A stretch of DNA of 64,000 bases from Cyanobacteria bacterium SZAS-4 (GCA_018266255.1 JAFEAT010000007.1:124001-188000); one strand, 5' to 3'. Positions 44,161-53,065 are shown, numbered from the stretch's first letter. The notes: a model not told the origin generated them from the letters alone. Numbers and translations: made by a program.

Positions 44161-44223
44161 GTCGAGCAGCTTGCTGCAGAGACTGTCTTAATTAAAGCTT
44201 CGGACTAAAAAAGTTTTTTGACG

Positions 44224-44325
44224 CTACTCGTCGGCTAGATTGCCGCCTAAAGAAAAGTTATCGTTCAACCACATTGCTATTGCTGCAGACAAAACCACTA
44301 TGGTCAGGCCGCTCACGATCGTCAT
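44224..44325 (-). CDS. 33-aa membrane microprotein
   Basis: ATG 44325 is preceded by AGGAG (44331-44335) at a 5-base gap, a strong ribosome site. The 33-codon frame encodes MTIVSGLTIVVLSAAIAMWL followed by NDNFSLGGNLADE. That is one membrane helix and a short acidic tail, similar in size and layout to KdpF-type subunits but not matching any I know. It lies between the convergent TPR-PDZ gene and mqnE. A phased array of palindromes stands just upstream (44354-44400), which argues for dedicated regulation. Confidence 0.55.
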   Translation of the reverse strand: MTIVSGLTIVVLSAAIAMWLNDNFSLGGNLADE

Positions 44326-44353
44326 AAAAACTCCTACGTCGGGGGTGACATTG

Positions 44354-44400
44354 GATATCAGTTGATATCGGTCTCAGTTGAGACGTATATCAATTGTCGG
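44354..44400 (-). promoter_or_regulatory. Array of three palindromic sites at exact 16-bp spacing
   Basis: Site 1 is GATATCA-GT-TGATATC (44354-44369). Site 2 is GTCTCA-GT-TGAGAC (44371-44384). Site 3 is the half-degenerate TATATCA-AT-TGTCGG (44386-44400). Their centres fall at 44361.5, 44377.5 and 44393.5, exactly 16 bases apart, around a common TCA-rT-TG core. They lie 29-75 bases upstream of the 33-residue microprotein. Cooperative binding of a dimeric repressor or activator is the natural reading. The regulator is not identified. Confidence 0.6.
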
Positions 44401-44435
44401 TGTTTCCAGTTTAAGGTGAGGTTAAGAGACTAGAT

Positions 44436-45623
44436 TTATTTAGAATGCGCTAACTCGGCTACACGCTCTGATATTGGGGTAACCGATTGAGCTGCTAAAT
44501 CAGCTACCCGCTTGATGTTGTAGACAGTGTCACGTTCAACCGGAGTATATCCAGCGCTGGATATCAAGTACTCCATTTTATCTTTGGCAAGTTGCAAAGG
44601 GGTTTTGGCACCAGCGGCGTGAGTAATTTTCTCTTCGCCAATAGTTCCGTCCATATCGTCTGCGCCGAAGGATAGAGCGATCTGTGCAAGCTTTTCACCA
44701 AGCTGAATCCAATAAGCTTTGATGTGATCGAAGTTATCCAGAAGCAATCTAGAAATTGCCACATCGCGTAACAGTTCTTCTGGAGATGGCTCAACAACTT
44801 CGTCTGCAATAGTGGTGCCGTCGTAATAACACTTCAACGGGATAAAGCACTGGAAGCCACCAGTCAAATCTTGTTGTTGACGCAACAAAAGCACATGGTC
44901 GATTTTGTTTTCGCGGCTTTCGCCAATACCTGTGAGCATCGTGGCATTAGTTTTGATGCCGAGCTGATGCGCAATGCCATGAATTTCCAGCCAAACATCA
45001 GCTGGTGTTTTCTTGACGTGCATTGACTGACGCACTTCTTCGTCGAAAATCTCGGCGCCGCCACCGGGCATTGAGCCCAGACCAGCAGCTATCAAACATT
45101 TCAGGGTGTCTTCATAGGAAATATGTTCTAGATTAGCCAGATACTCGATTTCCACAGCAGTCATCGCCTTCATGTGAATGTGTGGAAATTTGGCTTTAAT
45201 CGCTCGTAGCACTTCTTCGTAGTAGGTCAGGTCGCAGGCCGGATTAAGCCCACCAACCATGTGAATCTCATTAATACCGAGTTCAGAGCCCTTTCTAGCC
45301 TCTTCCAGCACCTGGTCTACGGTCCAGGTATAAGCTTTACCTTTCCCTTCAGGATTGGCATAGGAGCAGAATCTGCAGGTCTCGATGCAATAGTTGGTAG
45401 GATTGAGATGCATGTTGTGAATGTAATACACATACTTCTCTTTCTCGGGTCCCGCCTTGCGTTTCCGGGCGAATTCACCCATCGCACCAACTGCTAAGAG
45501 GTCGTCTGACTCGTAGAGGCGGATGGCATCTTCTCTGCTGATTCGCTGTCCATCTTGCACTTTCTGCGCAATATCAGCTAACGGGTGCGATGCGGGGAGA
45601 ATCTGTTCGAGAACTGCTGACAC
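44436..45623 (-). CDS. mqnE: Aminofutalosine synthase MqnE (radical SAM)
   Basis: GTG 45623 has AAGGAG 7 bases upstream. The 395-residue protein contains the radical SAM cluster motif CIETCRFCSYA, the MQN-family HMVGGLNP, MPGGGAEIFDEEVR and LGIKTNATMLTG. Near the end is ADDMDGTIGEEKITHAAGA, a form typical of MqnE rather than MqnC or CofH. It catalyses the SAM-dependent addition of 3-[(1-carboxyvinyl)oxy]benzoate to form aminofutalosine in the futalosine route to menaquinone. Other mqn genes are not present nearby. The three cluster cysteines are intact. Confidence 0.88.
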   Translation of the reverse strand: MSAVLEQILPASHPLADIAQKVQDGQRISREDAIRLYESDDLLAVGAMGEFARKRKAGPEKEKYVYYIHNMHLNPTNYCIETCRFCSYANPEGKGKAYTWTVDQVLEEARKGSELGINEIHMVGGLNPACDLTYYEEVLRAIKAKFPHIHMKAMTAVEIEYLANLEHISYEDTLKCLIAAGLGSMPGGGAEIFDEEVRQSMHVKKTPADVWLEIHGIAHQLGIKTNATMLTGIGESRENKIDHVLLLRQQQDLTGGFQCFIPLKCYYDGTTIADEVVEPSPEELLRDVAISRLLLDNFDHIKAYWIQLGEKLAQIALSFGADDMDGTIGEEKITHAAGAKTPLQLAKDKMEYLISSAGYTPVERDTVYNIKRVADLAAQSVTPISERVAELAHSK

Positions 45624-45789
45624 TGTGGAACTCCTTTAGTTGAGGTGGCACTACCCTCAGGGCAGATCCTAACATGTCAAGACGACTTGTTTTAAATCCG
45701 ACATCTTCCTTTGCGCTGATTTTCGATAGTTGTTACAGCTCGACAACTTATAAGCGGTCGGCAAGAGCAACAAAAACACGCCATATGGT

Positions 45790-47355
45790 ATGATAGAACA
45801 GCCGAACCTGAATTACGGTGTTCATTTAGAACCCGAGAGCGTAGACGATTACGTTTCTTATGCGCCAGCGCCTTCAAAAACAGCTTTACGCAAGAAAGCC
45901 GCGGCCGGCAAAGAAAAACTAGGCCATTCAGGTGGCGGAGGAACAGGCGACAACCCGTTGATGATGGCTCTATTTCAGATTGCCAGCATCTTCCCTGGAA
46001 TGCGATTGGAAGACCGCAGCGTCAAGCCAAAGACCATGGATTCCGATCAGAGTTTCCGTTCATCACCTCCAGACATTCGAAACACGGGTCCGCGACCAAC
46101 CCAGCAATCGACTGAAGGTGCTCGTCCAGGATCTATCAGCCGCAAAAATGCTCTAGACGACATTGCCGGACGTTCCGAATACGGAGGCGGTGGTGGTGGT
46201 GGTGGCGGCGGACGAAGCTACGGAAATCTCGAACAGTCTGCCATGGAAAAATTTATCGAGAAGATCTTTGGTTCGGCGAATGAGGCTGCACCAGTGCAGG
46301 TCGTCGAAGCACCTGAAGTGAAACAGAAAAAATTATTCATTAGACTCGGCATTGCGCTTGTTGTCGTCATCGCTGGTGTGATCGGATACGCCGCGGTGCC
46401 GCGGCAAACACAGATATTCGACACCTATCCACGCGACTTCTGGACTGCAGAGCACGAAAAGTCCTTTAAGGTACTGGACCCAAGTACCGCCGTCTACGCA
46501 ATCGGAACAGATACCGTGCAAACTCCGGTCAAATTCTTTCTGAATGATCCGCGTGACTTTATCGATGTTATTGCGCTCAGTCCATTTCAAAAACAGATTT
46601 TCCTCGCCAAAACAGAGCACGGCATCAAAGATGTCGACGCGAACATCGAACTGTATGAGGCGCGAGCACCACAGAACGTGCTCACCGGTGAAGCTAAGAA
46701 AATCGCTGAATCTGTAACCGCCTACTACAACAAGAATCATTCATATCCAGGATCAGCCGAAGCGATTGGCAAATATTTCAATCCTTACGATGAGAAAGAG
46801 CACCTCGTTCAATTCAAACAAGTCACCGATGGTAATACCAAATCAGGTGAAGATATCGATCAAAAGAAATTGGATCTGTATAAGGAATTAGTATTCGCCA
46901 AAGCGAAGATGGAGCTAGCCAAGCCCGAACCAGGCACTATAAGCTGTTTTAACGTCAAATTCATTTCAGCACATCAAAGCATCAACGTCTTCATCGTCAA
47001 ACCATACGGAAAAGATGGACAACCGATTATCGGCGGACACACCGACGCGGAGTTCTTCATCGCATTGGAAGATGGTAAGCCGAAAGACCTGCTCGCCGCG
47101 AAACCGCTATTCGATTGGATCGGCAAAGGCGGCATAAGACCGCTCACCACCGTCGTTTTCGCAACTCAGCTAGATGGTCTTCTACTCATGGTTTTGAGAC
47201 ACAGCGCAAAACTGATCTTGACACTTATGGCATTCGCCTCGCTCGGATTTTTGCTCAGTATCAAGAAAGGTGATTCACCAATATTCTGGATAGTGGTATT
47301 AGTACTAACGGCGATACCAGCAATTCTTGCCGATTTCTCAAATTTTATTCCGTAG
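45790..47355 (+). CDS. Large hypothetical membrane protein with poly-Gly linker, 521 aa
   Basis: The first 170 residues are hydrophilic and low in complexity, with Gly runs including about ten consecutive Gly near residue 140. A membrane helix (LFIRLGIALVVVIAGVIGYA) follows near residue 185. A 250-residue domain (FWTAEHEKSFKVLDPSTAVY... SCFNVKFISAHQSINVFIVK) comes next, and two C-terminal helices (LILTLMAFASLGFLL, IFWIVVLVLTAIPAIL) end the protein. The domain between the helices should face outside. No family is recognised. The Gly-rich linker recalls the tail of the VirB6-like protein at the left edge, but this may be coincidence. Confidence 0.65.
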   Translation: MIEQPNLNYGVHLEPESVDDYVSYAPAPSKTALRKKAAAGKEKLGHSGGGGTGDNPLMMALFQIASIFPGMRLEDRSVKPKTMDSDQSFRSSPPDIRNTGPRPTQQSTEGARPGSISRKNALDDIAGRSEYGGGGGGGGGGRSYGNLEQSAMEKFIEKIFGSANEAAPVQVVEAPEVKQKKLFIRLGIALVVVIAGVIGYAAVPRQTQIFDTYPRDFWTAEHEKSFKVLDPSTAVYAIGTDTVQTPVKFFLNDPRDFIDVIALSPFQKQIFLAKTEHGIKDVDANIELYEARAPQNVLTGEAKKIAESVTAYYNKNHSYPGSAEAIGKYFNPYDEKEHLVQFKQVTDGNTKSGEDIDQKKLDLYKELVFAKAKMELAKPEPGTISCFNVKFISAHQSINVFIVKPYGKDGQPIIGGHTDAEFFIALEDGKPKDLLAAKPLFDWIGKGGIRPLTTVVFATQLDGLLLMVLRHSAKLILTLMAFASLGFLLSIKKGDSPIFWIVVLVLTAIPAILADFSNFIP

Positions 47356-47429
47356 CGAAATTAGAACTTTTGATTGTTTCTTCGGAATGGATTGCCACAA
47401 AGACAGACACTCGTCCGAAAGAGAGCTTG

Positions 47430-48014
47430 CTACTCCTTCGAAAATAATTCCATGTTCGGTAACTGCTCTAAGCCCCAATAATTATCGATTGCACCGATGA
47501 TATCTTTCGCTGTTACGCAACGGTCACTATACATAGTGCTGCGTGCCAGCGAAGGTGCGTCTGGATTTGTCATTACGACACCTTCGTCGGCATTCAACAC
47601 TGAGCACAAATCAGCAACAGCTTTTGTCTCGGTGATCACTTCATCAATGACAGGTGACGGTGTCATCTGATTGGCGAGCGCCGCTTCGATTGTGGGCGCT
47701 GTCAAGGAAGGTTCTGGATTCTCGAGTTGCGCTGTCACCTGACTGGAGGTAGGCGGCAAGAGGCTCTCCAGCGGTGACATCGCGATCAATGACGTGTAAG
47801 AACGTTTGACGTTAGAACGTTTTTGAAGAAGTGGTGGTGGCGCTGCGAACGTTTGCACCATCTGCGGTGCGCATGGGTCGAGCGGATGTGGCTGTACGAC
47901 ACGCGTGGCCAGAATGGCTTCATGCGTAGTTGCGGGAGCAACAGGTTCTTTCACCACCGGCTTTTGACCAGAGGCGTGCTGAACGTGCTGCAGGTTTGAC
48001 CCTGTAGTGTTCAT
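47430..48014 (-). CDS. Hypothetical Pro/Ala/Thr-rich protein, 194 aa
   Basis: The protein begins MNTTGSNLQHVQHASGQKPV and is low in complexity through residue 130, rich in Pro, Ala, Thr and Ser. The last 60 residues are more ordered (CSVLNADEGVVMTNPDAPSL... KDIIGAIDNYWGLEQLPNME). No signal peptide or membrane helix is present, so it is probably cytoplasmic. I recognise no family. It converges on the poly-Gly membrane protein gene and is about 240 bases from the small gene at 48251, which is divergent. Confidence 0.5.
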   Translation of the reverse strand: MNTTGSNLQHVQHASGQKPVVKEPVAPATTHEAILATRVVQPHPLDPCAPQMVQTFAAPPPLLQKRSNVKRSYTSLIAMSPLESLLPPTSSQVTAQLENPEPSLTAPTIEAALANQMTPSPVIDEVITETKAVADLCSVLNADEGVVMTNPDAPSLARSTMYSDRCVTAKDIIGAIDNYWGLEQLPNMELFSKE

Positions 48015-48250
48015 ATCAATAGGCCCACGTGAAGAAGAAAGGGGTGGGTGGATGCCTTATTTATCGATAGTAATCCCAAGCATCTTAAATCATGCTCATA
48101 CTACGACCGCTTGTCAAGTTAAAACAGCAAAGAACGTGACTGGCTCAGTTCCTGAATAAAAGTATTGAAGCCATATATCGGATTAATTAGAGCCGTCTCC
48201 ATTATTAACTCGATTGAAGTTTCAGTTGTGGAGAAGTTAGGATTACTCTC

Positions 48251-48430
48251 ATGTTAGGAGCAAGCACAGGCATACTATTTCTAGATTATTTCGTCCGACC
48301 GTTCTTCAAGTTCGGTATGAAATTCCCTGTCGTCGGTATGTTGGTATTGCTGATCTGGTACGGCATCATCGCCTACTTTGTTCTTAAAAGCGGCTTCTTT
48401 AGCGACAGTGCGGATCAGAGAAGCTATTAA
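48251..48430 (+). CDS. 59-aa small membrane protein
   Basis: ATG 48251 with AGGA at 48239-48242 (8-base gap) opens a 59-codon frame. It starts MLGASTGILFLDYFVRPFFK and has one strong membrane helix (FPVVGMLVLLIWYGIIAYFV) and a polar tail (FFSDSADQRSY). The composition is that of a genuine small membrane protein, and its frame is uninterrupted between a 236-base spacer and the convergent SbtA-like gene. The family is not recognised. It might be an accessory subunit of the neighbouring transporter, on position alone. Confidence 0.6.
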   Translation: MLGASTGILFLDYFVRPFFKFGMKFPVVGMLVLLIWYGIIAYFVLKSGFFSDSADQRSY

Positions 48431-48504
48431 AAGCTTATAGATTTACAGCCAACTGGACTAGATTCCTGGGACTGTGGACTGCAGTCGTAGCCTGGATTTC
48501 CAGC

Positions 48505-50226
48505 CTACGCGACAGGGAATTGTCTCATCAATATCTGGGCGATTAGCATATACAGAGGGATTCCAACAGTCACGTTGTACGAGAAAGTCAGTCCTAAACT
48601 TGCTGCCAGTGGCAGCGATGGACTCGCTTCTGGTATCGCCAATCGCTGCACGGCGGGTACCGCGATGTATGATGCGGCGGCACAGAGAACAGCGAACAAC
48701 GTATACGTACCTAGCTGGAAAGGCTGATGCAGAGCGTGACTGAGGCACTGTGCGGCAGTCAATCCGATTAACGCAAATATGTTCGGTGCGACTAAACCGA
48801 ATGCGATGAAGGTCCAATTAACTGAACGCAAATCGGCCAAGCGTCGAGATGCAGTCATACCCATCTCCAAAAGGAACAAGCAAAGCAATCCCTGGAAAAG
48901 TGAGATGAACAGGGCATCGTCTTGTTGAACGACTTTCAGACCTTGCAACCGAGCTACATAGCCGATGAAAATACCACCAAACAAAAGGAATGATCCTGGA
49001 TTGAAAAAGATCTCGTGGAAGACATGCCCCCACTTATGCGATTTCGCATTCGCCTTCTCCTCGTCGGTGCGTGGTCTATAGTTTGGTTCGTCAGGCATGT
49101 TGCCGCGACGATCCATGCCTTTTGCACGCAACCGATTGACGAGCAAAAGACCAACTAAGCAGCCTGGAATCTCCATGATAGCGAGCATTACAGGCATATA
49201 TGCTGCCGACGCTATGTGAGCAGCCTGCAAAACACCAACACAAGTAACAAACGTTCCGGCAGAGTCAGAGCCGTAATATGCTGCAACTGTTGCCGCATCT
49301 ACTTTACGCAGCTTCGGCACAAATAAGCGCAACATCCAATAAGCCAGAACTGCGATGACACCGTTAGTCAAAAAGCCTACGATCATAAACGAAAACGCTT
49401 GTTGGAAAGACTTGCTGCTCAATACAGCAAGTTCTTCGCCGCCGTGCCAGCCGATCGAGACGAGCAAATAAATAGTCAGACCTTGATAGATTGCTTTCGG
49501 GAAGTCAAAAGCAACACGCACTATAGGAATACAAAATCCGACATAAAAGAACAGCAAAAGTGGTTTGAAGAGATTCGAGCGAAAGTTATTCCAAAATTTA
49601 GAGAGTAAGTTGAAGTGTGTCGTTTCAACCTTCAAGATGTTCTTGTCTTTATCAAGAAGCAAGACTGCGTCGTCACCCTTTACCAATTGGTCCAGCGTTG
49701 CAGGATTTCCATCTGAGAGAACCTTCGCACCTGGAGCGAGAGAGTAAGTCTCCTTATTCACCATGTCTGAGGAAACAATCAAGGAGGTCGGAGTCGAGTC
49801 AACAACCATGCCAGCGGTTGCACGCGTGATTGCAATCTTCGTCACCTTGCCCATGTCATTCTTGGTGACGGAGCATTCATCGCCAGTTCTCAAATCTGCA
49901 ATTTGCGACGGCAATCCATTTATTTCGACAACGACGTCTTTCGACAGTTTGTATTTTTGGTTTTCACCTTCGCCCTCGCCACTCAGATGGATAGTCGGCT
50001 CGCCGTCTGAAAAATCAGACAGTTTCCCTTTCTCGGCTGGTGTTTCAACTGAAGCACCCGCAGCCGTTGCTGTCCCTGCCGGTGGTGCTTGCGAATCGGT
50101 CGCGGCAAATGCGAGAACGCCTTTGCCGATAAATACAAGACAGATGAGAGTCAGAAAACAAGCTGAGAGTCGGGAGAATTTCGATTGAAAATTGAGCCGA
50201 CGAATTAGATTACCGAAAGGAAGCAT
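48505..50226 (-). CDS. SbtA-like sodium/bicarbonate transporter with N-terminal duplicated domain
   Basis: Residues 205-573 match the SbtA family: about ten helices with LLVSIGWHGGEELA, YYGSDSAGTFVTCVGVL, FNPGSFLLFGGIFIGY, LLCLFLLEMGMTASRRLADL and PSLPLAASLGLTFSYNVTVG. The family imports bicarbonate with Na+ in cyanobacteria. Unlike SbtA, this protein has a signal/anchor helix (residues 18-42), a disordered segment, and two homologous beta-rich units at about 92-137 and 161-204. Each carries Y-L-x-V...G.P...DL..GD...K V. No SbtB-type PII gene is adjacent. Substrate is inferred from family. The fusion looks unusual. Confidence 0.78.
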   Translation of the reverse strand: MLPFGNLIRRLNFQSKFSRLSACFLTLICLVFIGKGVLAFAATDSQAPPAGTATAAGASVETPAEKGKLSDFSDGEPTIHLSGEGEGENQKYKLSKDVVVEINGLPSQIADLRTGDECSVTKNDMGKVTKIAITRATAGMVVDSTPTSLIVSSDMVNKETYSLAPGAKVLSDGNPATLDQLVKGDDAVLLLDKDKNILKVETTHFNLLSKFWNNFRSNLFKPLLLFFYVGFCIPIVRVAFDFPKAIYQGLTIYLLVSIGWHGGEELAVLSSKSFQQAFSFMIVGFLTNGVIAVLAYWMLRLFVPKLRKVDAATVAAYYGSDSAGTFVTCVGVLQAAHIASAAYMPVMLAIMEIPGCLVGLLLVNRLRAKGMDRRGNMPDEPNYRPRTDEEKANAKSHKWGHVFHEIFFNPGSFLLFGGIFIGYVARLQGLKVVQQDDALFISLFQGLLCLFLLEMGMTASRRLADLRSVNWTFIAFGLVAPNIFALIGLTAAQCLSHALHQPFQLGTYTLFAVLCAAASYIAVPAVQRLAIPEASPSLPLAASLGLTFSYNVTVGIPLYMLIAQILMRQFPVA

Positions 50227-50280
50227 CTGATTACATGATCTCCTGATCTCTGATCTCTGATCTTAAGCACTGTCACAAAT

Positions 50281-51156
50281 CTATCCTTGTGTAGTTACAC
50301 TTTTGATGATTTCGACGGTGCAAGGTGCTCCGACCGCGACAGCCTCAGATACGCTGCCGATCGCGATTAGAGCGGAAAAGTTACGGCCTTGGGTGCCGAC
50401 AAAAATGATGTCGGCATCATAATCCTCGCAGGCTGCGATGAGAGCTTTGCGGGGATGTCCGTTGATGATTTTGGTGCTGATTTTACAGTGAGGTAAGTCT
50501 GCGGCAAGCTTTGCTTTTGCCTCGGCGAGCCCGTCTTGAGCGATTTCCATCAAACGACTGCGCCCTTGTTCTAGCTGTTCTTGCGAAAACACATGCGGAT
50601 TATCGTATGCACTTTCGTCTACTGTTGGAACAGCGTTGACAATAAATATCTCTGTGCCATCTGGAACGTGCCGGCCCGCCACTATAGATAGTGCGCGCCA
50701 ACAGAATTCAGAACCGTCGAAGCCGACCAGAACGCGCCGCTTTTCTCTCACGATTGCGCGCCTTGCGATGCGCACCGAACAAGGTGAGCCTAGCAAGAGG
50801 GCGTGAGAGACGCTGCCGAACAAAATCTTTTGCATCGACGGGCGGCGTGAGCCCATAACGAGAAGGTCGTAATGCTGCGCTGCCAAAAGCTCAATGATTT
50901 CGCTTTTGGGATTACCTTGCAAAATCTGAGTTTCGACTTTCGAAATATATTTATTGGTGCGAACAATGTCTGCGGCGGTGGCGAGCAACTTGTGCGCGGC
51001 TTCCGGCAAGTGCTCTTTCGCATTGACGAATCCGAAAGGAGACCACACAGCTGTGGCTATCATAACTTCGGTTCCATCAGGCCAAAGACCGTGCGATACG
51101 TCTTCTATGGCTACTTGAGAGTGCTCCGAGTTATCGATTGAGAGAAGTAATTTCAT
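50281..51156 (-). CDS. Tandem universal stress protein (UspA), 291 aa
   Basis: Starting at ATG 51156 gives MKLLLSIDNSEHSQVAIEDV. A frame reaching 51222 adds 22 poorly conserved residues. The first Usp domain ends VMGSRRPSMQKILFGSVSHA. The second begins VLVGFDGSEFCWRALSIVAG and ends FVGTQGRNFSALIAIGSVSE. Both keep the G-2x-G-9x-G-S layout, at least in part, so nucleotide binding is plausible. It lies 54 bases upstream of the SbtA-like gene on the same strand and may be co-transcribed with it. It is a second copy of the type seen at 21963-22871. Confidence 0.9.
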   Translation of the reverse strand: MKLLLSIDNSEHSQVAIEDVSHGLWPDGTEVMIATAVWSPFGFVNAKEHLPEAAHKLLATAADIVRTNKYISKVETQILQGNPKSEIIELLAAQHYDLLVMGSRRPSMQKILFGSVSHALLLGSPCSVRIARRAIVREKRRVLVGFDGSEFCWRALSIVAGRHVPDGTEIFIVNAVPTVDESAYDNPHVFSQEQLEQGRSRLMEIAQDGLAEAKAKLAADLPHCKISTKIINGHPRKALIAACEDYDADIIFVGTQGRNFSALIAIGSVSEAVAVGAPCTVEIIKSVTTQG

Positions 51157-51439
51157 GGACCGCCGCTTGTTTGCAGTTGTATTATGCGCTTTAGATATCG
51201 CTGTAAAATTAATCTTCAGCAACGTTGCGGTCTTCGAGCCTCATCTCGCCGCACGGCAGCCAAATTACGCCTATCCACGGCACTTGGCTAGAGTTTGTAA
51301 TCAATTGTTATTGACCGATTTTCGAAGGCAGTTTGAAACGCCGAACCTCTAGTGCATCCTGATAAACAGTTGCAGGCGCAAAATCGTGGTTAATTTGTGA
51401 AGGTCAAGTTTGCAGCACTGGGCGGGTTTCTACAGCGAA

Positions 51440-52303
51440 CTAAGTGGTCGGAGTCGTGTCAGTCGGCCCGCCGCCTGGGAATGAATCTTCTACGATTATT
51501 GGGTCTTTGTTCGCCATGACACCAAATATGGTGTAAGCGATAGCAGCACCAAATCCAACAAGTGTCCAGACTGGCATCGGAGGAAGTGGCAAAAGCTTCA
51601 CGGCCGTATCCAACAACACCGCAGGCGTAAATGCCACGACTGCAAGGCGAACACACTGACCGTAAGTAAGCTTGATGTTCATTCCATTGGCACTGGCAAT
51701 TCCGATCGCTCCAATTAGCAGCGATAGAATTGCGCAGCAGAAGAAACTGATCGGTCCGGCGATAAGGAAAACAGCAATTGGCACCCAGAGCTTGATTGCG
51801 TCAGCAAGTTCTATATAAGACTCTTTAGAGTATTTGAGGTCACCAAACTGCTTCAACTCGAACTGTTGAGCCTGTCCTTCCCTGGCGCTTTGAATGAACA
51901 GATTGTGCTTGGTTATGACAAAGGGAATATTCTCGTCGCCTTTGACATCATCTGTAGTGTCATCGAAAACAGCAATCGGCACTTCGCGATTAGTCGATCT
52001 GATATTTGGATCCATCGAATCTGAAGCATTCAAAGTGAGTCGATACGGAGACTGTTTATCGATTTTCAACTCGCCATCGTGAATCGCTACGACTGGCAAT
52101 CGGTCGATAATCTTTTTGACAGGTCCATTCATAACTTCATTCATCACGAAATAGACTTTCAATGAGATCAAGAGCCATGAGGTCATGATCAAAAGAAAGA
52201 GGTAGAGGAACGCTATTCCTTTCCAACTGCGCACGACGCTGCGGTACAAGTCTTTGGAAAAGAAGCACATGTATAAAGCATGAAAACCGGAATATGACTT
52301 CAT
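51440..52303 (-). CDS. DUF1189 family membrane protein
   Basis: The 287-residue protein has an N-terminal YRSVVRSWKGIAFLYLFLLI segment with the first membrane helix. A 140-residue extracytoplasmic domain follows (LPVVAIHDGELKIDKQSPYR... PFVITKHNLFIQ), then four C-terminal helices (WVPIAVFLIAGPISFFCCAI through TLVGFGAAIAYTIFGVM). This is the layout of DUF1189. No function is established for the family, and it is often near envelope or chaperone genes. The end is Thr/Pro-rich. It appears monocistronic. Confidence 0.72.
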   Translation of the reverse strand: MKSYSGFHALYMCFFSKDLYRSVVRSWKGIAFLYLFLLIMTSWLLISLKVYFVMNEVMNGPVKKIIDRLPVVAIHDGELKIDKQSPYRLTLNASDSMDPNIRSTNREVPIAVFDDTTDDVKGDENIPFVITKHNLFIQSAREGQAQQFELKQFGDLKYSKESYIELADAIKLWVPIAVFLIAGPISFFCCAILSLLIGAIGIASANGMNIKLTYGQCVRLAVVAFTPAVLLDTAVKLLPLPPMPVWTLVGFGAAIAYTIFGVMANKDPIIVEDSFPGGGPTDTTPTT

Positions 52304-52408
52304 AAAACTGCCTGTTCTCTCGGATAGATGAAATGACGCATTTCAATCCTACCTGTTTTCAGCGTTATTTGGGGTGCGGACGAGTCAAGAGGAACAATTT
52401 GCCAGATT

Positions 52409-53065
52409 TTAGAGTGTGTCGCGCCAGTTGTCATTGGTCAAAGAAGTGAGCACGTGGTCCTCCCAGCGACCGTTGATGAACAAATAGTCGCGCGCGAAAC
52501 CTTCGGCGGTAAAGCCCAATTTTTTAAGAACGTTGCCGCTCCTGACATTGTGAGGCATGTAGTTGGCCATGACGCGGTGCAGATTCATGACCTGGAATGA
52601 GTATTTGATGGAATGTCGCAGAGCCTCTTCCATGTAGCCGCGCCCCTGCCTGTCGGCAGCGAGGCTGTAACCGATGTTGCAGTACTGAGCGACTCGTCGA
52701 ACGATGTTGTTGAAATTGACGAATCCAACAATTTGGTCCGTCGCTTTTTCGAAAATGAAAAGCTTGAGCGACTGATCGGTGCGGAATTCTTCCAGATTGA
52801 CCTCGAGTTGCAGCCGCCATCTATCCAAATCAAAAAAATCGCTCGTCCAATGGGGTCCAGTTTTTTCTAAATGCTCTTTGTTAATCAAATAGAAAGCCAC
52901 CGCGCGTTCGGCTTCTCGCGGCTCTAACATGCGGAGATAGAGCCGAGGCGTGACAATAGTTGGATAGTCAGAATTGGAATTTGACAAGCGTCCAATCTCA
53001 CAGCGGTCCGAGCGAATAATAGTGGATTGGCAATCATAACATTCAGCCAATATGATGCGATTCAA
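52409..53065 (-). CDS. RimJ/RimL-type GNAT N-acetyltransferase
   Basis: The 218-residue frame starts at TTG 53065 with no clear Shine-Dalgarno, and the first 37 residues (with CYDC) are not part of the GNAT domain. The domain has TPRLYLRMLEPREAERAVAF, NIGYSLAADRQGRGYMEEAL (the acetyl-CoA loop), then LHRVMANYMPHNVRSGNVLK and KLGFTAEGFARDYLFINGRW. The latter blocks are very close to RimJ, which acetylates the N-terminus of ribosomal protein S5. The true substrate is not established. The gene is divergent from the isochorismatase gene with a 68-base spacer. Confidence 0.88.
   Translation of the reverse strand: MNRIILAECYDCQSTIIRSDRCEIGRLSNSNSDYPTIVTPRLYLRMLEPREAERAVAFYLINKEHLEKTGPHWTSDFFDLDRWRLQLEVNLEEFRTDQSLKLFIFEKATDQIVGFVNFNNIVRRVAQYCNIGYSLAADRQGRGYMEEALRHSIKYSFQVMNLHRVMANYMPHNVRSGNVLKKLGFTAEGFARDYLFINGRWEDHVLTSLTNDNWRDTL

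Noticed and set aside
48505..50226. Reading the SbtA-like carrier as a glutamate/aspartate:Na+ symporter
   Set aside because: The FNPGSFLL, LEMGM and PSLPLAASLG-type blocks follow SbtA spacing, while the GltS/DAACS motifs are absent.
51155..51352. 65-residue frame starting inside the tandem Usp start codon
   Set aside because: It has a hydrophobic start but only a weak ribosome site and shares a CATG with the opposite gene. No family is seen.
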